From: Streptomyces hiroshimensis
Lineage (GTDB): Bacteria; Actinomycetota; Actinomycetes; Streptomycetales; Streptomycetaceae
DNA: 64,000 bases
NCBI RefSeq assembly: GCF_014650335.1
Contig: NZ_BMUT01000007.1
Span: 348,152 to 412,151 of the forward strand
Reading direction: 5' to 3'
The first letter of the stretch is position 1, and every line of letters starts with the position of its first letter. The notes beneath the pieces were generated by a model. It made no database searches. It had not been told where the DNA came from and was given only the letters and a program-made list of their open reading frames with translations. Of the stretch, positions 32,317-62,808 are shown piece after piece. Both the position numbers and the translations under genes were made by a program.

Positions 32317-34600
32317 GATCGCCCTCCGGGGTGGTGACGGATACGGGTGCGGGTGCCGCCTCGGAGGCGGCGAGGCCGTCGTCGGCCGGGTCGGTGACGT
32401 TGTCCCTGCCGGGCCGCGCCTCGGCACCGGCCGTGCGGGCGTCGCTGTCCGCGCCGGCGTCTGCCGGACCGGCACCGGCGCAAGTGCCGGTGTCGGGCCG
32501 GGCGTCAGTGCCGGTGTCAGGCCGGCCGTCAGTGCCGGATTCGATGCCGGGACGGGCATCGATGCCGGCTCCGGGGTGAGACCGCGCCACGGCGACGGTG
32601 CCGGGCCGGGCGCAGGCGTCAGCCGAGCCGGTGTCGCTGCCGGCATCGGCGTGAGACTGCATGTCCGTGCCGGTGCCGGGCAGCACATCGGCATCGGCCG
32701 GGCCGGAGCCGGCCTGAGGCCGGGCGACGGCGCCGGTGCCGGGCCGGGCGTCGGCCTCTGGCGAGTGGGCGTCCTTGCCGGTGGCGTCGGCATCGCCGGC
32801 GTCACCTCCACGCCCCGCGGCCGTCAGTGTCACGACGCGGTCCGCCGCCTCCAGGACCGCGGTGCGGTGCGTGGCGAAGACGATCGTGCGGCCCGCGGAC
32901 CACGCCCGCAGGCGGTCCAGGATCAGCCGCTCGGTGGTGGTGTCCAGGGCGGACGTGGAGTCGTCCAGGATGAGCACCTCCGGCTCGCCGAGCAGCGCGC
33001 GGGCGATGGCCAGCCGCTGGACCTGCCCGCCCGACAGGGCGGTGCCGCTCTCGCCGAGTTCGGTGGCGTAGCCGTCGGGCATCGCGGCGATCTGCTCGTG
33101 GATGCCGGCAGTTTCGCAGGCGGCGCGCAGTGCGTCGTCCGGCAGGTCGCGGCCGAGCCGCAGGTTCTCGGCGACCGTGCCGGACAGCAGCATCGGCCGC
33201 TGGGCGACGTACGCGATCCGGCCGCGGATGTCGTCCAGGGCCGCCTCGCGCAGGTCGGTGCCGCCGTAGCGGACGACCCCCGTGCCGGGGTCGTCGAGCC
33301 GGGCGGGCAGCCGCAGCAGGGTGCTCTTGCCGGAGCCCGTGGCGCCGTTCACGGCGACGAACTCCCCGGCGCGGACGGTCAGGTCGAGCGGCGCGAGGAC
33401 CGTGACGCCGTCGCGGACGGCGCTGACGCCTGCCAGTTCCAGGTTCCCGCCCGGCGCGAGGGCCACCGGCTCGGCCGGGTCGGTGACGGTGGCCTCGATG
33501 GACAGCGCCTCGTCGATGCGGGAGGCGGCCACGTCGGCCTGCCCGCGGGCGAGGAGCCGGTCGACGAGGACGCGGGTGGCGAGGGTGATGCTGGCCATCC
33601 AGGAGGTGAAGGCGACCAGGCCGCCGATGGTCAGCCGGCCGTCGAGGACGGCGAGCCCGCCGAAGCCCACGCCGATCGCCACGGCCATCCGCGGCACGAA
33701 GGGTGCGACGGATGCCCAGGAGGCCTCGATCCGGGCCGCCTTGACGGTGCGGTCGGTGACGGCGGCGCTGGCCGTGTCGTGCCGGGCCACCAGCGGGCGG
33801 TGGCCGCCCGTGCCGCGCAGGCCGGTGCCGAGCTGGAGCAGGTCGGCCACGGCCTCGGCGCGCACGCCGTGCGCCTCGGCCAGCGCGCCGCTGGCCGCGC
33901 CGAAGCGGCGCGGGAAGTACAGGTTGACCCAGACCAGGAGCGGCAGCATCCCCAGCGTCACCAGCAGCAGCGACAGGTCAAGCACCCCCATGCCGGTCAG
34001 GACGCCGACGAACGTGGTGGCCAGCACGACCCAGACGGCCAGGCCGTGCACCCACTCGCGCACCAGGTCGGTGTCCCGGCCCGCGCGCATGGCCAGGTCG
34101 CCGTGGCCGCGCGAGGCGAGCGCGGCCCGGTCCAGGCCGGCCAGGTGCCGCAGCAGCCGGGAGCGCAGGTCGGCTCCCACCTTGGCGTCGGCGGAACCGG
34201 CCCAGTACTGCCAGCCGTAGAGCCCGGCGAACTGGATGCCCGCGGCGCACAGGGTGGCGGCCGCCCACACCAGCAGCGCGTGGTCGTCCTTGGCCGTGAC
34301 GCCGTCGTCCAGCGCCTTCTGGATGCACCACGGGACCGCGAGGAACGCGATCTGCCGGACTCCGGCGGCGGCCATGGCCGCGCCGACCGTCGCCCAGTGC
34401 GGCCGCAGGGCGCCGCGCAGCAGGGCGCGGGCACGCCGTCGCCGTTCGGGCGAGAGGTCCCGTGGGCTCTCCTCTTCCTCCTCCGGGGAGCCCGTCTCCG
34501 GGGCGTCCTCGGCGGGCGGGACCTCCTCGGCAGTCGGCGGGCCCGGGGGCTCGTCGGCGGTGCCGGGGTGGTGCTCCGGCTTGGCGTGTTGGGTGCTCAC
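32309..34600 (-). CDS. ABC exporter half-transporter with degenerate ATPase site and repetitive tail
   Basis: 763 residues. An acidic N-terminal extension (~50 residues) precedes six membrane helices and an ATPase domain: Walker A GATGSGKST, signature LSGGQVQ and H-loop FATHRT. Walker B reads VLILDDSTSALD, with Asp in place of the catalytic Glu, the mark of the non-catalytic half of heterodimeric exporters. After about residue 596 there are ~168 residues of Gly/Asp/Ala/Thr-rich low-complexity sequence with words such as PGTGTD and RPDTGT. That tail is unusual for the family and perhaps dispensable. Together with the next gene it should export the siderophore. GTG 34600 has only a weak ribosome site. 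Confidence 0.88.
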   Translation of the reverse strand: MSTQHAKPEHHPGTADEPPGPPTAEEVPPAEDAPETGSPEEEEESPRDLSPERRRRARALLRGALRPHWATVGAAMAAAGVRQIAFLAVPWCIQKALDDGVTAKDDHALLVWAAATLCAAGIQFAGLYGWQYWAGSADAKVGADLRSRLLRHLAGLDRAALASRGHGDLAMRAGRDTDLVREWVHGLAVWVVLATTFVGVLTGMGVLDLSLLLVTLGMLPLLVWVNLYFPRRFGAASGALAEAHGVRAEAVADLLQLGTGLRGTGGHRPLVARHDTASAAVTDRTVKAARIEASWASVAPFVPRMAVAIGVGFGGLAVLDGRLTIGGLVAFTSWMASITLATRVLVDRLLARGQADVAASRIDEALSIEATVTDPAEPVALAPGGNLELAGVSAVRDGVTVLAPLDLTVRAGEFVAVNGATGSGKSTLLRLPARLDDPGTGVVRYGGTDLREAALDDIRGRIAYVAQRPMLLSGTVAENLRLGRDLPDDALRAACETAGIHEQIAAMPDGYATELGESGTALSGGQVQRLAIARALLGEPEVLILDDSTSALDTTTERLILDRLRAWSAGRTIVFATHRTAVLEAADRVVTLTAAGRGGDAGDADATGKDAHSPEADARPGTGAVARPQAGSGPADADVLPGTGTDMQSHADAGSDTGSADACARPGTVAVARSHPGAGIDARPGIESGTDGRPDTGTDARPDTGTCAGAGPADAGADSDARTAGAEARPGRDNVTDPADDGLAASEAAPAPVSVTTPEGDRG

Positions 34601-34700
34601 GACGTCAGGTATCCGCTCTCAGCAGGTCGGCTCGGCCGCGGCGGGCGGACCGGGCGGGTGCCCGGCCCGCCCGCGGCGGCGGGTCTTCGGGAAGGGCCGG

Positions 34701-34913
34701 TCAGGACCGGGCGACGAGGCTCGCCGGTCGCATGTCGGTCCAGTGGGCGTCGACGTAGTCGGTGCAGGCCTGCAGGGAGTCCTCGCCGTGGACGGCCGTC
34801 CAGCCGTCGGGGACCTCGGCGAAGGCCGGCCACAGGGAGTGCTGGTTCTCGGCGTTGACGAGAACGAAGTAGCGGGCGTCGTTGTCCTCGAAGGGGTTGG
34901 TGGTGTTGCTCAT
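34701..34913 (-). CDS. MbtH-like protein
   Basis: 70 residues with the whole MbtH signature: NPFEDND, N-E-x-Q-x-SLWP, VPDGW and the closing YVDAHWTDMRP. MbtH proteins bind adenylation domains and keep them soluble and active; here it should serve the six A domains of the two NRPSs. AAAGGAG lies 9 bases before ATG 34913. It sits 71 bases after the second NRPS gene, across an 8-bp tandem repeat. Confidence 0.97.
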   Translation of the reverse strand: MSNTTNPFEDNDARYFVLVNAENQHSLWPAFAEVPDGWTAVHGEDSLQACTDYVDAHWTDMRPASLVARS

Positions 34914-34930
34914 GGCGCTGTGCTCCTTTT

Positions 34931-34967
34931 ACGGGTTTACGGGTTTACGGGTTGACGGGTTTACGGG
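34931..34967. repeat. 8-bp tandem repeat between the NRPS and mbtH genes
   Basis: ACGGGTTT repeated 4.6 times with one base change in the third copy (ACGGGTTG). It occupies half of the 71-base gap and its end abuts the mbtH ribosome-binding site. Copy number is likely to vary between strains. Confidence 0.85.
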
Positions 34968-34984
34968 ATCGGGATCAGGGAGGG

Positions 34985-57969
<22,985 letters not shown>

Positions 57970-58046
57970 GCCGGCCTTCCGGGTCGTTCGTGGTACGGGG
58001 AGGTTGGGGGTGGTGGTACGGGAGTGAGGCGGGGGATCCGAGGCGG

Positions 58047-59027
58047 TCAGAGGCCCTTAAGGACCTTCTCGATCTGGTCGAGGACGTCGATCGAGGTCCC
58101 GTAGCGGTCGGCGGTGGCGTAGGTGACCGGCAGGACGCGGTTGTCCTTCGAGGCCTTCAGCAGCTTCCAGGAGGGCTTGTCCTGGAGCTCCTTGACCTCC
58201 TTGGACACCTCGCCGGTGGCGGCCGCGCGCGGTACGAGGATCACGTCGGCGTCCGACAGGACCTCGATCTTCTCCTGGGAGTAGGTGACCTCGTGCTCCT
58301 TGCCGTCGTCGGCCGCCTTGGCGAACTTGGCACCCACGTCGGCGAGGACGCGGCCCACCCACGACGTACGGGTGTCGACGATGAACTCACCGTTGCCGTA
58401 GGAGGAGGCGATGGCCCAGTTCACGGACTTGAGCTTGTCCCCGTAGGTGTTCTTGATCTTCTCGGCCTTCTGGCGGTAGTCCGTCTTCAGCTTGGTGAAG
58501 ACGTCCTCCTTGCCGACGGCCTGCGCGATCTTCTCCTGCGCGTTGAGCAGGTCGACGGGCGTCTTGATGCCGAAGTAGAGCGTGGGCGCGATGCCTTCGA
58601 GCTTCTTGACGTTCCAGTCGAAGGCGGTGGCGCCCTCGACGACGATCAGGTCGGGCTTGAGCGAGGCGACCTTCTCGATGTTCGTCTCGATGCCCGAGCC
58701 GATCGAGGTGATCTTCTTGGCCCGCTCGGTCTGCGAAGGCAGCAGTTCCACGGGGTTGTTCTCGTCGATGGCGCTGGTGCCGACGGGCTCGACGCCGAGG
58801 TCCAGCAGGGCGCCGGTGGCGTAGGAGATGCTGACGACCCGCTTGGGCGCGGCGGGCACGGTGACCTTGCCGTTGGTCGCCTCGATCGCCCGGCCCTTGT
58901 CTCCCTTGCCGCCGCTCCCGGCCTCGGAGGCGCTTGAGCTGTTGCCGCCGCACGCGGTCAGGGTCAGCAGGGCGGCGGCGCCGGCGAGGGCAACGGCGGT
59001 ACGGCCGCGGGCGGCACGGGGGTTCAT
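58047..59027 (-). CDS. Ferric-siderophore-binding lipoprotein
   Basis: 326 residues from ATG 59027 (AGGAG 6 bases upstream). The signal peptide ends in the lipobox LTAC-GG, so it is lipid-anchored on the outer face of the membrane. The two-lobed periplasmic-binding fold (PF01497 type) starts at KVTVPAAPKRVVSISYATGALLDLGV and includes LKPDLIVVEG and VPRAAATGEVSKEVKELQDKP. It should hand the ferric siderophore to the FecCD permeases at 27.4-29.6 kb, like CchF in coelichelin uptake. It is encoded 77 bases upstream of NRPS 1 within the biosynthetic unit, so uptake and synthesis share the iron box at 61489. Confidence 0.93.
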   Translation of the reverse strand: MNPRAARGRTAVALAGAAALLTLTACGGNSSSASEAGSGGKGDKGRAIEATNGKVTVPAAPKRVVSISYATGALLDLGVEPVGTSAIDENNPVELLPSQTERAKKITSIGSGIETNIEKVASLKPDLIVVEGATAFDWNVKKLEGIAPTLYFGIKTPVDLLNAQEKIAQAVGKEDVFTKLKTDYRQKAEKIKNTYGDKLKSVNWAIASSYGNGEFIVDTRTSWVGRVLADVGAKFAKAADDGKEHEVTYSQEKIEVLSDADVILVPRAAATGEVSKEVKELQDKPSWKLLKASKDNRVLPVTYATADRYGTSIDVLDQIEKVLKGL

Positions 59028-59068
59028 GGTTCTCCTAGGGCGATGCGGGGGTGAGGGGCGGGCGGGGG

Positions 59069-59323
59069 TCAGGAGGCGGATGCGGATGCGGATGCGGAAA
59101 GGTGCCCGTACCAGCCGCGGACGGTGGGGGTGGCCTCGATCAGTTCGGCGAACTCGACGGCGTGGCCGCGGGCGCGCCACCGCTCGACGAGAGTCATGAC
59201 GCGGATGGAGTCGAGGCCGAGGTCCTGCAGGTTCTCGTCGACGGGAACGTCGGCGGCCTCCTCGCCGAGGACGGCGGCGACGTCGAGACGGACGGAGTCG
59301 AGGGAGAGGGACGAGGAGAGCAT
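59069..59323 (-). CDS. Stand-alone aryl carrier protein
   Basis: 84 residues from ATG 59323 (AAGGGA upstream). The phosphopantetheine site is LGLDSIRV, followed by MTLVERWRARGHAVEFAELIEATPTVRGWYGHL. This is the pattern of aryl carrier domains (EntB, DhbB, VibB C-termini; GLDSxRxMxLxxRWR), not of amino-acyl or fatty-acid carriers. It should carry 2,3-dihydroxybenzoate or salicylate and deliver it to C1 of NRPS 1. It is not fused to an isochorismatase, and no isochorismate synthase or aryl-AMP ligase is in the window, so the aryl acid must come from elsewhere. The C-terminus runs out into (Ser-Ala)n encoded by a GGATGC hexamer repeat. Confidence 0.9.
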   Translation of the reverse strand: MLSSSLSLDSVRLDVAAVLGEEAADVPVDENLQDLGLDSIRVMTLVERWRARGHAVEFAELIEATPTVRGWYGHLSASASASAS

Positions 59324-59959
59324 GGGGATCCCTTCGGGAGAGGCAGGCAAGAGGGACGGCGGCGGAGCGGACGGGTGACTTCCGCGGAGGGGGTGCGGGC
59401 GAGAGAGGCGGTCTGGCGGCGCGAGCCGGTTCGGCGAGGCCGGGGCAGCGCGGACGGGCGGAGCGGACGGGATCGGCAGGGCCAGGGCGGTCGGACGGGG
59501 CTGGGCGGATGAGTTCGGCGAGGCCGGGGGGCGGCGGACGAGGCGGGGCGAGCTGGTTCGGCAAGGTCTGGTGGGCCCGGACAGGGACCGGACAAGGTTC
59601 GGCAGGGGTGGAGCGGAGCGGTCGTGGCCGCGGCTTCGGTCGGCGCCCGGGGTCTCGGTCCGGCCCCGAGCGTCGGCGGGCGGCCGACGGGCGGCCGGTG
59701 ATTCGAAGCCGCCCCGGCATTCCCCTCCGCTGCAGCGGCGCGCGACCACGACGGCGGATCCCGGCGGTGCCCGACCGACACCGGCCGGTCCGGCGCCGCC
59801 GGTCCGCGCCGCGCGGGCTGATCGCCGTCGCGGCAGAGGCGGACGCCTCGGCCGGGTCGCCCGGGGGCGACGGTCGCGGTCCGGACCGGCGGGGCCGGAT
59901 GGGGGACGGCCCCGACGTGCCGGGCCGCACCGCCCTACGGGCCGCACCGACCCCGAGGC
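59324..59959. other. Long gap without a recognisable gene between ArCP and monooxygenase
   Basis: 636 bases. Open frames exist on both strands, but their translations are Pro/Arg/Ala/Gly noise without any domain. The half nearest the ArCP gene is repetitive: GTTCGGCGAGGCCGGGG occurs near 59429 and 59513, with variants GTTCGGCAAGG and GTTCGGCAGGGG, and GCGGACGGG words recur. It may be a decayed gene or an expanded leader. No iron box or terminator was seen in it. Confidence 0.6.
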
Positions 59960-61387
59960 TCAGCCGACTCGGACCGCCAGTTCGTCGGCGGGCGCCCCGG
60001 CCACCCGGTCACCCCCGTCCGCCAGGACACCGGCACCGGCGCCCGCGACGGCACCCGCCAGGACACCGCGCAACAGTGACTCGCAGATCTCCCCGGAGCG
60101 CACCGCGAGCGTGGACAGCAGGGTCGACGTGATGCCGTGCGTGTGCTCGGTGCCGCCGCCCTGGAGGTAGATGCCGGCGCGGATCCGGCCGGTGGTCATC
60201 ACGCGGTGGTCTCGGTCGATGCGGAGCCGACCCTGCTCGTCGGTGAGGCATTCCTCGGCGAGCTCGCCGAGGAGCTGACGCGGGTCGGCGGGCCGGTAGC
60301 CCGTGGCGAGGACGACGGCGTCGCAGTCGAGGGTGAAGTCCTCGCCGGACGCGAGCGAGCGGATCACGGCGCGCGCTCCGCCGCCGCGGACGTCCTCGAC
60401 GGCGGTCAGCCGGCTGGTGTTGAGGATGCGCAGCCGCTCCCGCCCCTGGACCTTCTCCTGGTACGCGGTGCGGTAGAGCTGTTCGATGAGCTCGCCGTCG
60501 ACGACGGAGTAGTTGGTGTTGCCGTGGTAGTCCAGCAGCGCCTGCTTGACGTCCTCGGGGGCGTCGTAGAAGTGGTCGACGGCGGCGGGGTCGAAGATGC
60601 GGTTGGCGAAGGGGCTGTCGTCGGCGGGGCTGTAGCCGTAGCGCGAGAAGACGGCGCAGACCTCGGCGTCGGGGAAGGTGCGGTGCAGGTATTCGGCGCT
60701 CTCGGCGGCGGACTGGCCGGCGCCGACGACGACGAAGCGGCGGTGCGGCCGCTCGGCGAGCTCCGCGGCGTGGAAGAGCAGGTCGCGGTTGTGCCAGACA
60801 TGCGGGCCGAGGGAGACGCCTTCGGGGACGCGCGGGGTGAGGCCGGTGCCGAGGACGATGTTGCGGGCGCGGCGGACACTCTCGTCGGCCGGGTCCTGCA
60901 CGCTGCGGGAGACGACGTCCACGTAGTCCACGTACTCGGTGACGCCGTCGTCGCGTACGGGCCGCAGGGCGACCGCGGCCCGGCCGTAGTCGACGGCGGA
61001 GACGAACTCGCCGGCGCACCACGCGAAGTAGTCGTGGAACTCGACGCGGGTGGGGAAGAACGTCTTCTGGTTGATGAAGTCGGCGAGCCGGCCGCGCTCC
61101 TGCAGGTAGTGCAGGAAGGAGAAGCGGCTGCCGGGGTCCCGCATGGTCACGAGGTCCTTGAGGAAGGACACCTGCATGGTGGCGCCCTCGATGAGCATGC
61201 CCTGGTGCCAGCCGAAGCGCTCCTGGCGCTCCAGGAAGCCTGCGTGGATCGCGCTGCCGGGGTTACGGCGGTTGTGCTCGTCGATCGCGATGGCGAGGGC
61301 CAGATTGGCGGGGCCGAAGCCTATGCCGACCAGGTCCTCGATGGGGCCGCACCCCGTGTGTGCGGTCTCCCCGCGCCGTACCGACAT
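59960..61387 (-). CDS. L-ornithine N5-monooxygenase
   Basis: 475 residues from ATG 61387, chosen because AAAGG is correctly spaced for it but directly abuts the ATG at 61393. FAD motif GIGFGPANLALAIA, substrate region MLIEGATMQVSFLKDLVTMRDP, NADPH motif VVGAGQSAAESAEYLH, and the C-terminal LATGYRP and GIYLQGGGTEHTHGITSTLLS are all typical of SidA/PvdA/CchB-type enzymes. It converts L-ornithine to N5-hydroxyornithine with FAD, NADPH and oxygen, supplying A5 and A6 (DMENLGLINK). It is the first gene after the perfect iron box and thus the head of the ~31-kb unit. Confidence 0.96.
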   Translation of the reverse strand: MSVRRGETAHTGCGPIEDLVGIGFGPANLALAIAIDEHNRRNPGSAIHAGFLERQERFGWHQGMLIEGATMQVSFLKDLVTMRDPGSRFSFLHYLQERGRLADFINQKTFFPTRVEFHDYFAWCAGEFVSAVDYGRAAVALRPVRDDGVTEYVDYVDVVSRSVQDPADESVRRARNIVLGTGLTPRVPEGVSLGPHVWHNRDLLFHAAELAERPHRRFVVVGAGQSAAESAEYLHRTFPDAEVCAVFSRYGYSPADDSPFANRIFDPAAVDHFYDAPEDVKQALLDYHGNTNYSVVDGELIEQLYRTAYQEKVQGRERLRILNTSRLTAVEDVRGGGARAVIRSLASGEDFTLDCDAVVLATGYRPADPRQLLGELAEECLTDEQGRLRIDRDHRVMTTGRIRAGIYLQGGGTEHTHGITSTLLSTLAVRSGEICESLLRGVLAGAVAGAGAGVLADGGDRVAGAPADELAVRVG

Positions 61388-61488
61388 GCTCATCCTTTCG
61401 TTGTGTTGCTCGTTCCCACAAGGCCGGGCCGTCGCCTGTCTGCTGCGCAGGTCAGGGGCGTGGTGGGGGCAACCCAAGAACTTGATGC

Positions 61489-61507
61489 TTAGGTTAGCCT
61501 AACCTAA
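61489..61507 (-). promoter_or_regulatory. Perfect palindromic iron box at the head of the siderophore unit
   Basis: TTAGGTTAGCCTAACCTAA: a 19-bp perfect palindrome around a central C, matching the DmdR/IdeR consensus throughout. It lies 102 bases before the monooxygenase start and should repress the whole minus-strand unit when iron is plentiful. Confidence 0.96.
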
Positions 61508-61526
61508 CTTTCCAGCCAGGTGGGGT

Positions 61527-61568
61527 GTCAAGTCCGGGGCGTCAAGTCCAGGGCGTCAAGTCCAGGGC
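61527..61568. repeat. 14-bp tandem repeat, three copies, after argD
   Basis: GTCAAGTCCGGGGC, GTCAAGTCCAGGGC, GTCAAGTCCAGGGC, directly adjoining, ending one base before the argD stop codon. It separates the arginine genes from the iron-regulated promoter. Confidence 0.88.
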
Positions 61569-61569
61569 G

Positions 61570-62808
61570 TCAGGCGCCCAGAATCCCCGGCAGCGCGTCC
61601 GCGAAGGCGTCCGCCTGCTCCTCGGTGAGGATGAGCGGAGGAGCGAGCCGAAGGACGTCCGGGGTCGGCGCGTTCACCAGGAACCCGGCCTCCTGAGCGG
61701 CGAGTTGAGCGTGCGCCGCCACCGGCTCGGCTAGGACCACGCCCAGGAGCAGACCCGCTCCCCGCACCTCGCGCAGCAGCGGATGCCCCGTCGCCTCGAT
61801 GCCGGCCCGCAGCCGTTCGCCCGTGCGCCGGACGCGGTCCAGCAGACCGTCGGCCTCGATGGTGGCGATCACGGCGAGCGCAGCCGCACACGTCACCGGA
61901 TTGCCGCCGAACGTGGAACCGTGCTGACCGGGCGTCAGCAGATCGGCGGCCCGCCCGAAGGCGAGGGTGGCCCCGATCGGCAGCCCGCCGCCCAGCCCCT
62001 TCGCGAGGGTCACGATGTCCGGTTCCACGTCCGGTTCCACGCTCGGCTCTCCGTCCGGTTCCGCCTCCGCGGCCCGGTGGGCGAACCAGTGCCCGGTGCG
62101 TCCCATGCCCGTCTGGATCTCGTCCAGCACCAGCAGCGCCCCGGCGGCCTCGGTGATCTCCCGGGCGGCCCGCAGATACCCGGGTGGCGCCGGCACGACG
62201 CCGTTCTCCCCTTGTACGGGTTCCAGGACCACCGCCGCCGTCCGCTCGCTCACCGCGGCCCGCAGCGCCGCCACGTCCCCGTAGGGGACGTGACTCACCT
62301 CGCCGGGCAGTGGCAGGAAGGGTTCCTGCTTGGCGGGCTGGCCGGTGAGCGCCAGGGCCCCCATCGTGCGGCCGTGGAAGCCGCCGACGGCGGAGACCAT
62401 GTGGGTGCGCCCCGTCCGCCGCGCGATCTTGAATGCGGTCTCGACGGCCTCCGCACCCGAGTTGGAGAAGAACACCCGCCCCTCGCGCCCGGCCAGTTCC
62501 AGCAGCCGCTCGGCCAGCCGTACGGGCGGCTCGGCCACGTACAGGTTGGAGACGTGGCCGAGGAGGGCGAGCTGCCGGCCGACCGCCTCCACCACCGCCG
62601 GATGCCCGTGGCCCAGTGCGTTGACGGCAATGCCGCCGATGAAGTCGAGGTACGTCCGACCGTCTGCGTCCTCGACGGTCACGCCACGGCCGCGTACCAG
62701 CGCCAGCGGGGGCGTGCCGTACGTGTCCATCAGCGCGCCCTTCCACCGGTCCGCCAGGGCGGCTCCGCTCCGGCCGGGGGCCGGTCTCTGAGCCCGTCGC
62801 GCGTTCAT
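61570..62808 (-). CDS. argD: Acetylornithine aminotransferase
   Basis: 412 residues of the class III PLP aminotransferases. FSNSGAEAVETAFKIAR binds the phosphate, LLVLDEIQTGMGRTG carries the Asp for the pyridine nitrogen, and VTLAKGLGGGLPIGA holds the Schiff-base Lys. It makes N-acetylornithine from N-acetylglutamate semialdehyde. ATG 62808 overlaps the argB stop by 4 bases. Before VTLAKG there is an acidic insert (EAEPDGEPSVEPDVEPD) made of EP-x-x repeats that the family normally lacks; it should be a surface loop. Ornithine from this pathway is the precursor for the neighbouring monooxygenase. argR, usual next gene in Streptomyces, is absent here. Confidence 0.95.
   Translation of the reverse strand: MNARRAQRPAPGRSGAALADRWKGALMDTYGTPPLALVRGRGVTVEDADGRTYLDFIGGIAVNALGHGHPAVVEAVGRQLALLGHVSNLYVAEPPVRLAERLLELAGREGRVFFSNSGAEAVETAFKIARRTGRTHMVSAVGGFHGRTMGALALTGQPAKQEPFLPLPGEVSHVPYGDVAALRAAVSERTAAVVLEPVQGENGVVPAPPGYLRAAREITEAAGALLVLDEIQTGMGRTGHWFAHRAAEAEPDGEPSVEPDVEPDIVTLAKGLGGGLPIGATLAFGRAADLLTPGQHGSTFGGNPVTCAAALAVIATIEADGLLDRVRRTGERLRAGIEATGHPLLREVRGAGLLLGVVLAEPVAAHAQLAAQEAGFLVNAPTPDVLRLAPPLILTEEQADAFADALPGILGA

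Noticed and set aside
32317..32811. N-terminal extension of the second ABC exporter gene
   Set aside because: The extended frame only shadows the repetitive tail of the preceding gene; GTG 32316 with GGAGGG and an 8-base overlap is the natural start.
59324..59947. N-terminal extension of the aryl carrier protein
   Set aside because: The frame is open upstream, but the translation is Pro/Arg/Ser noise; ATG 59323 has a good ribosome site and gives the normal carrier length.
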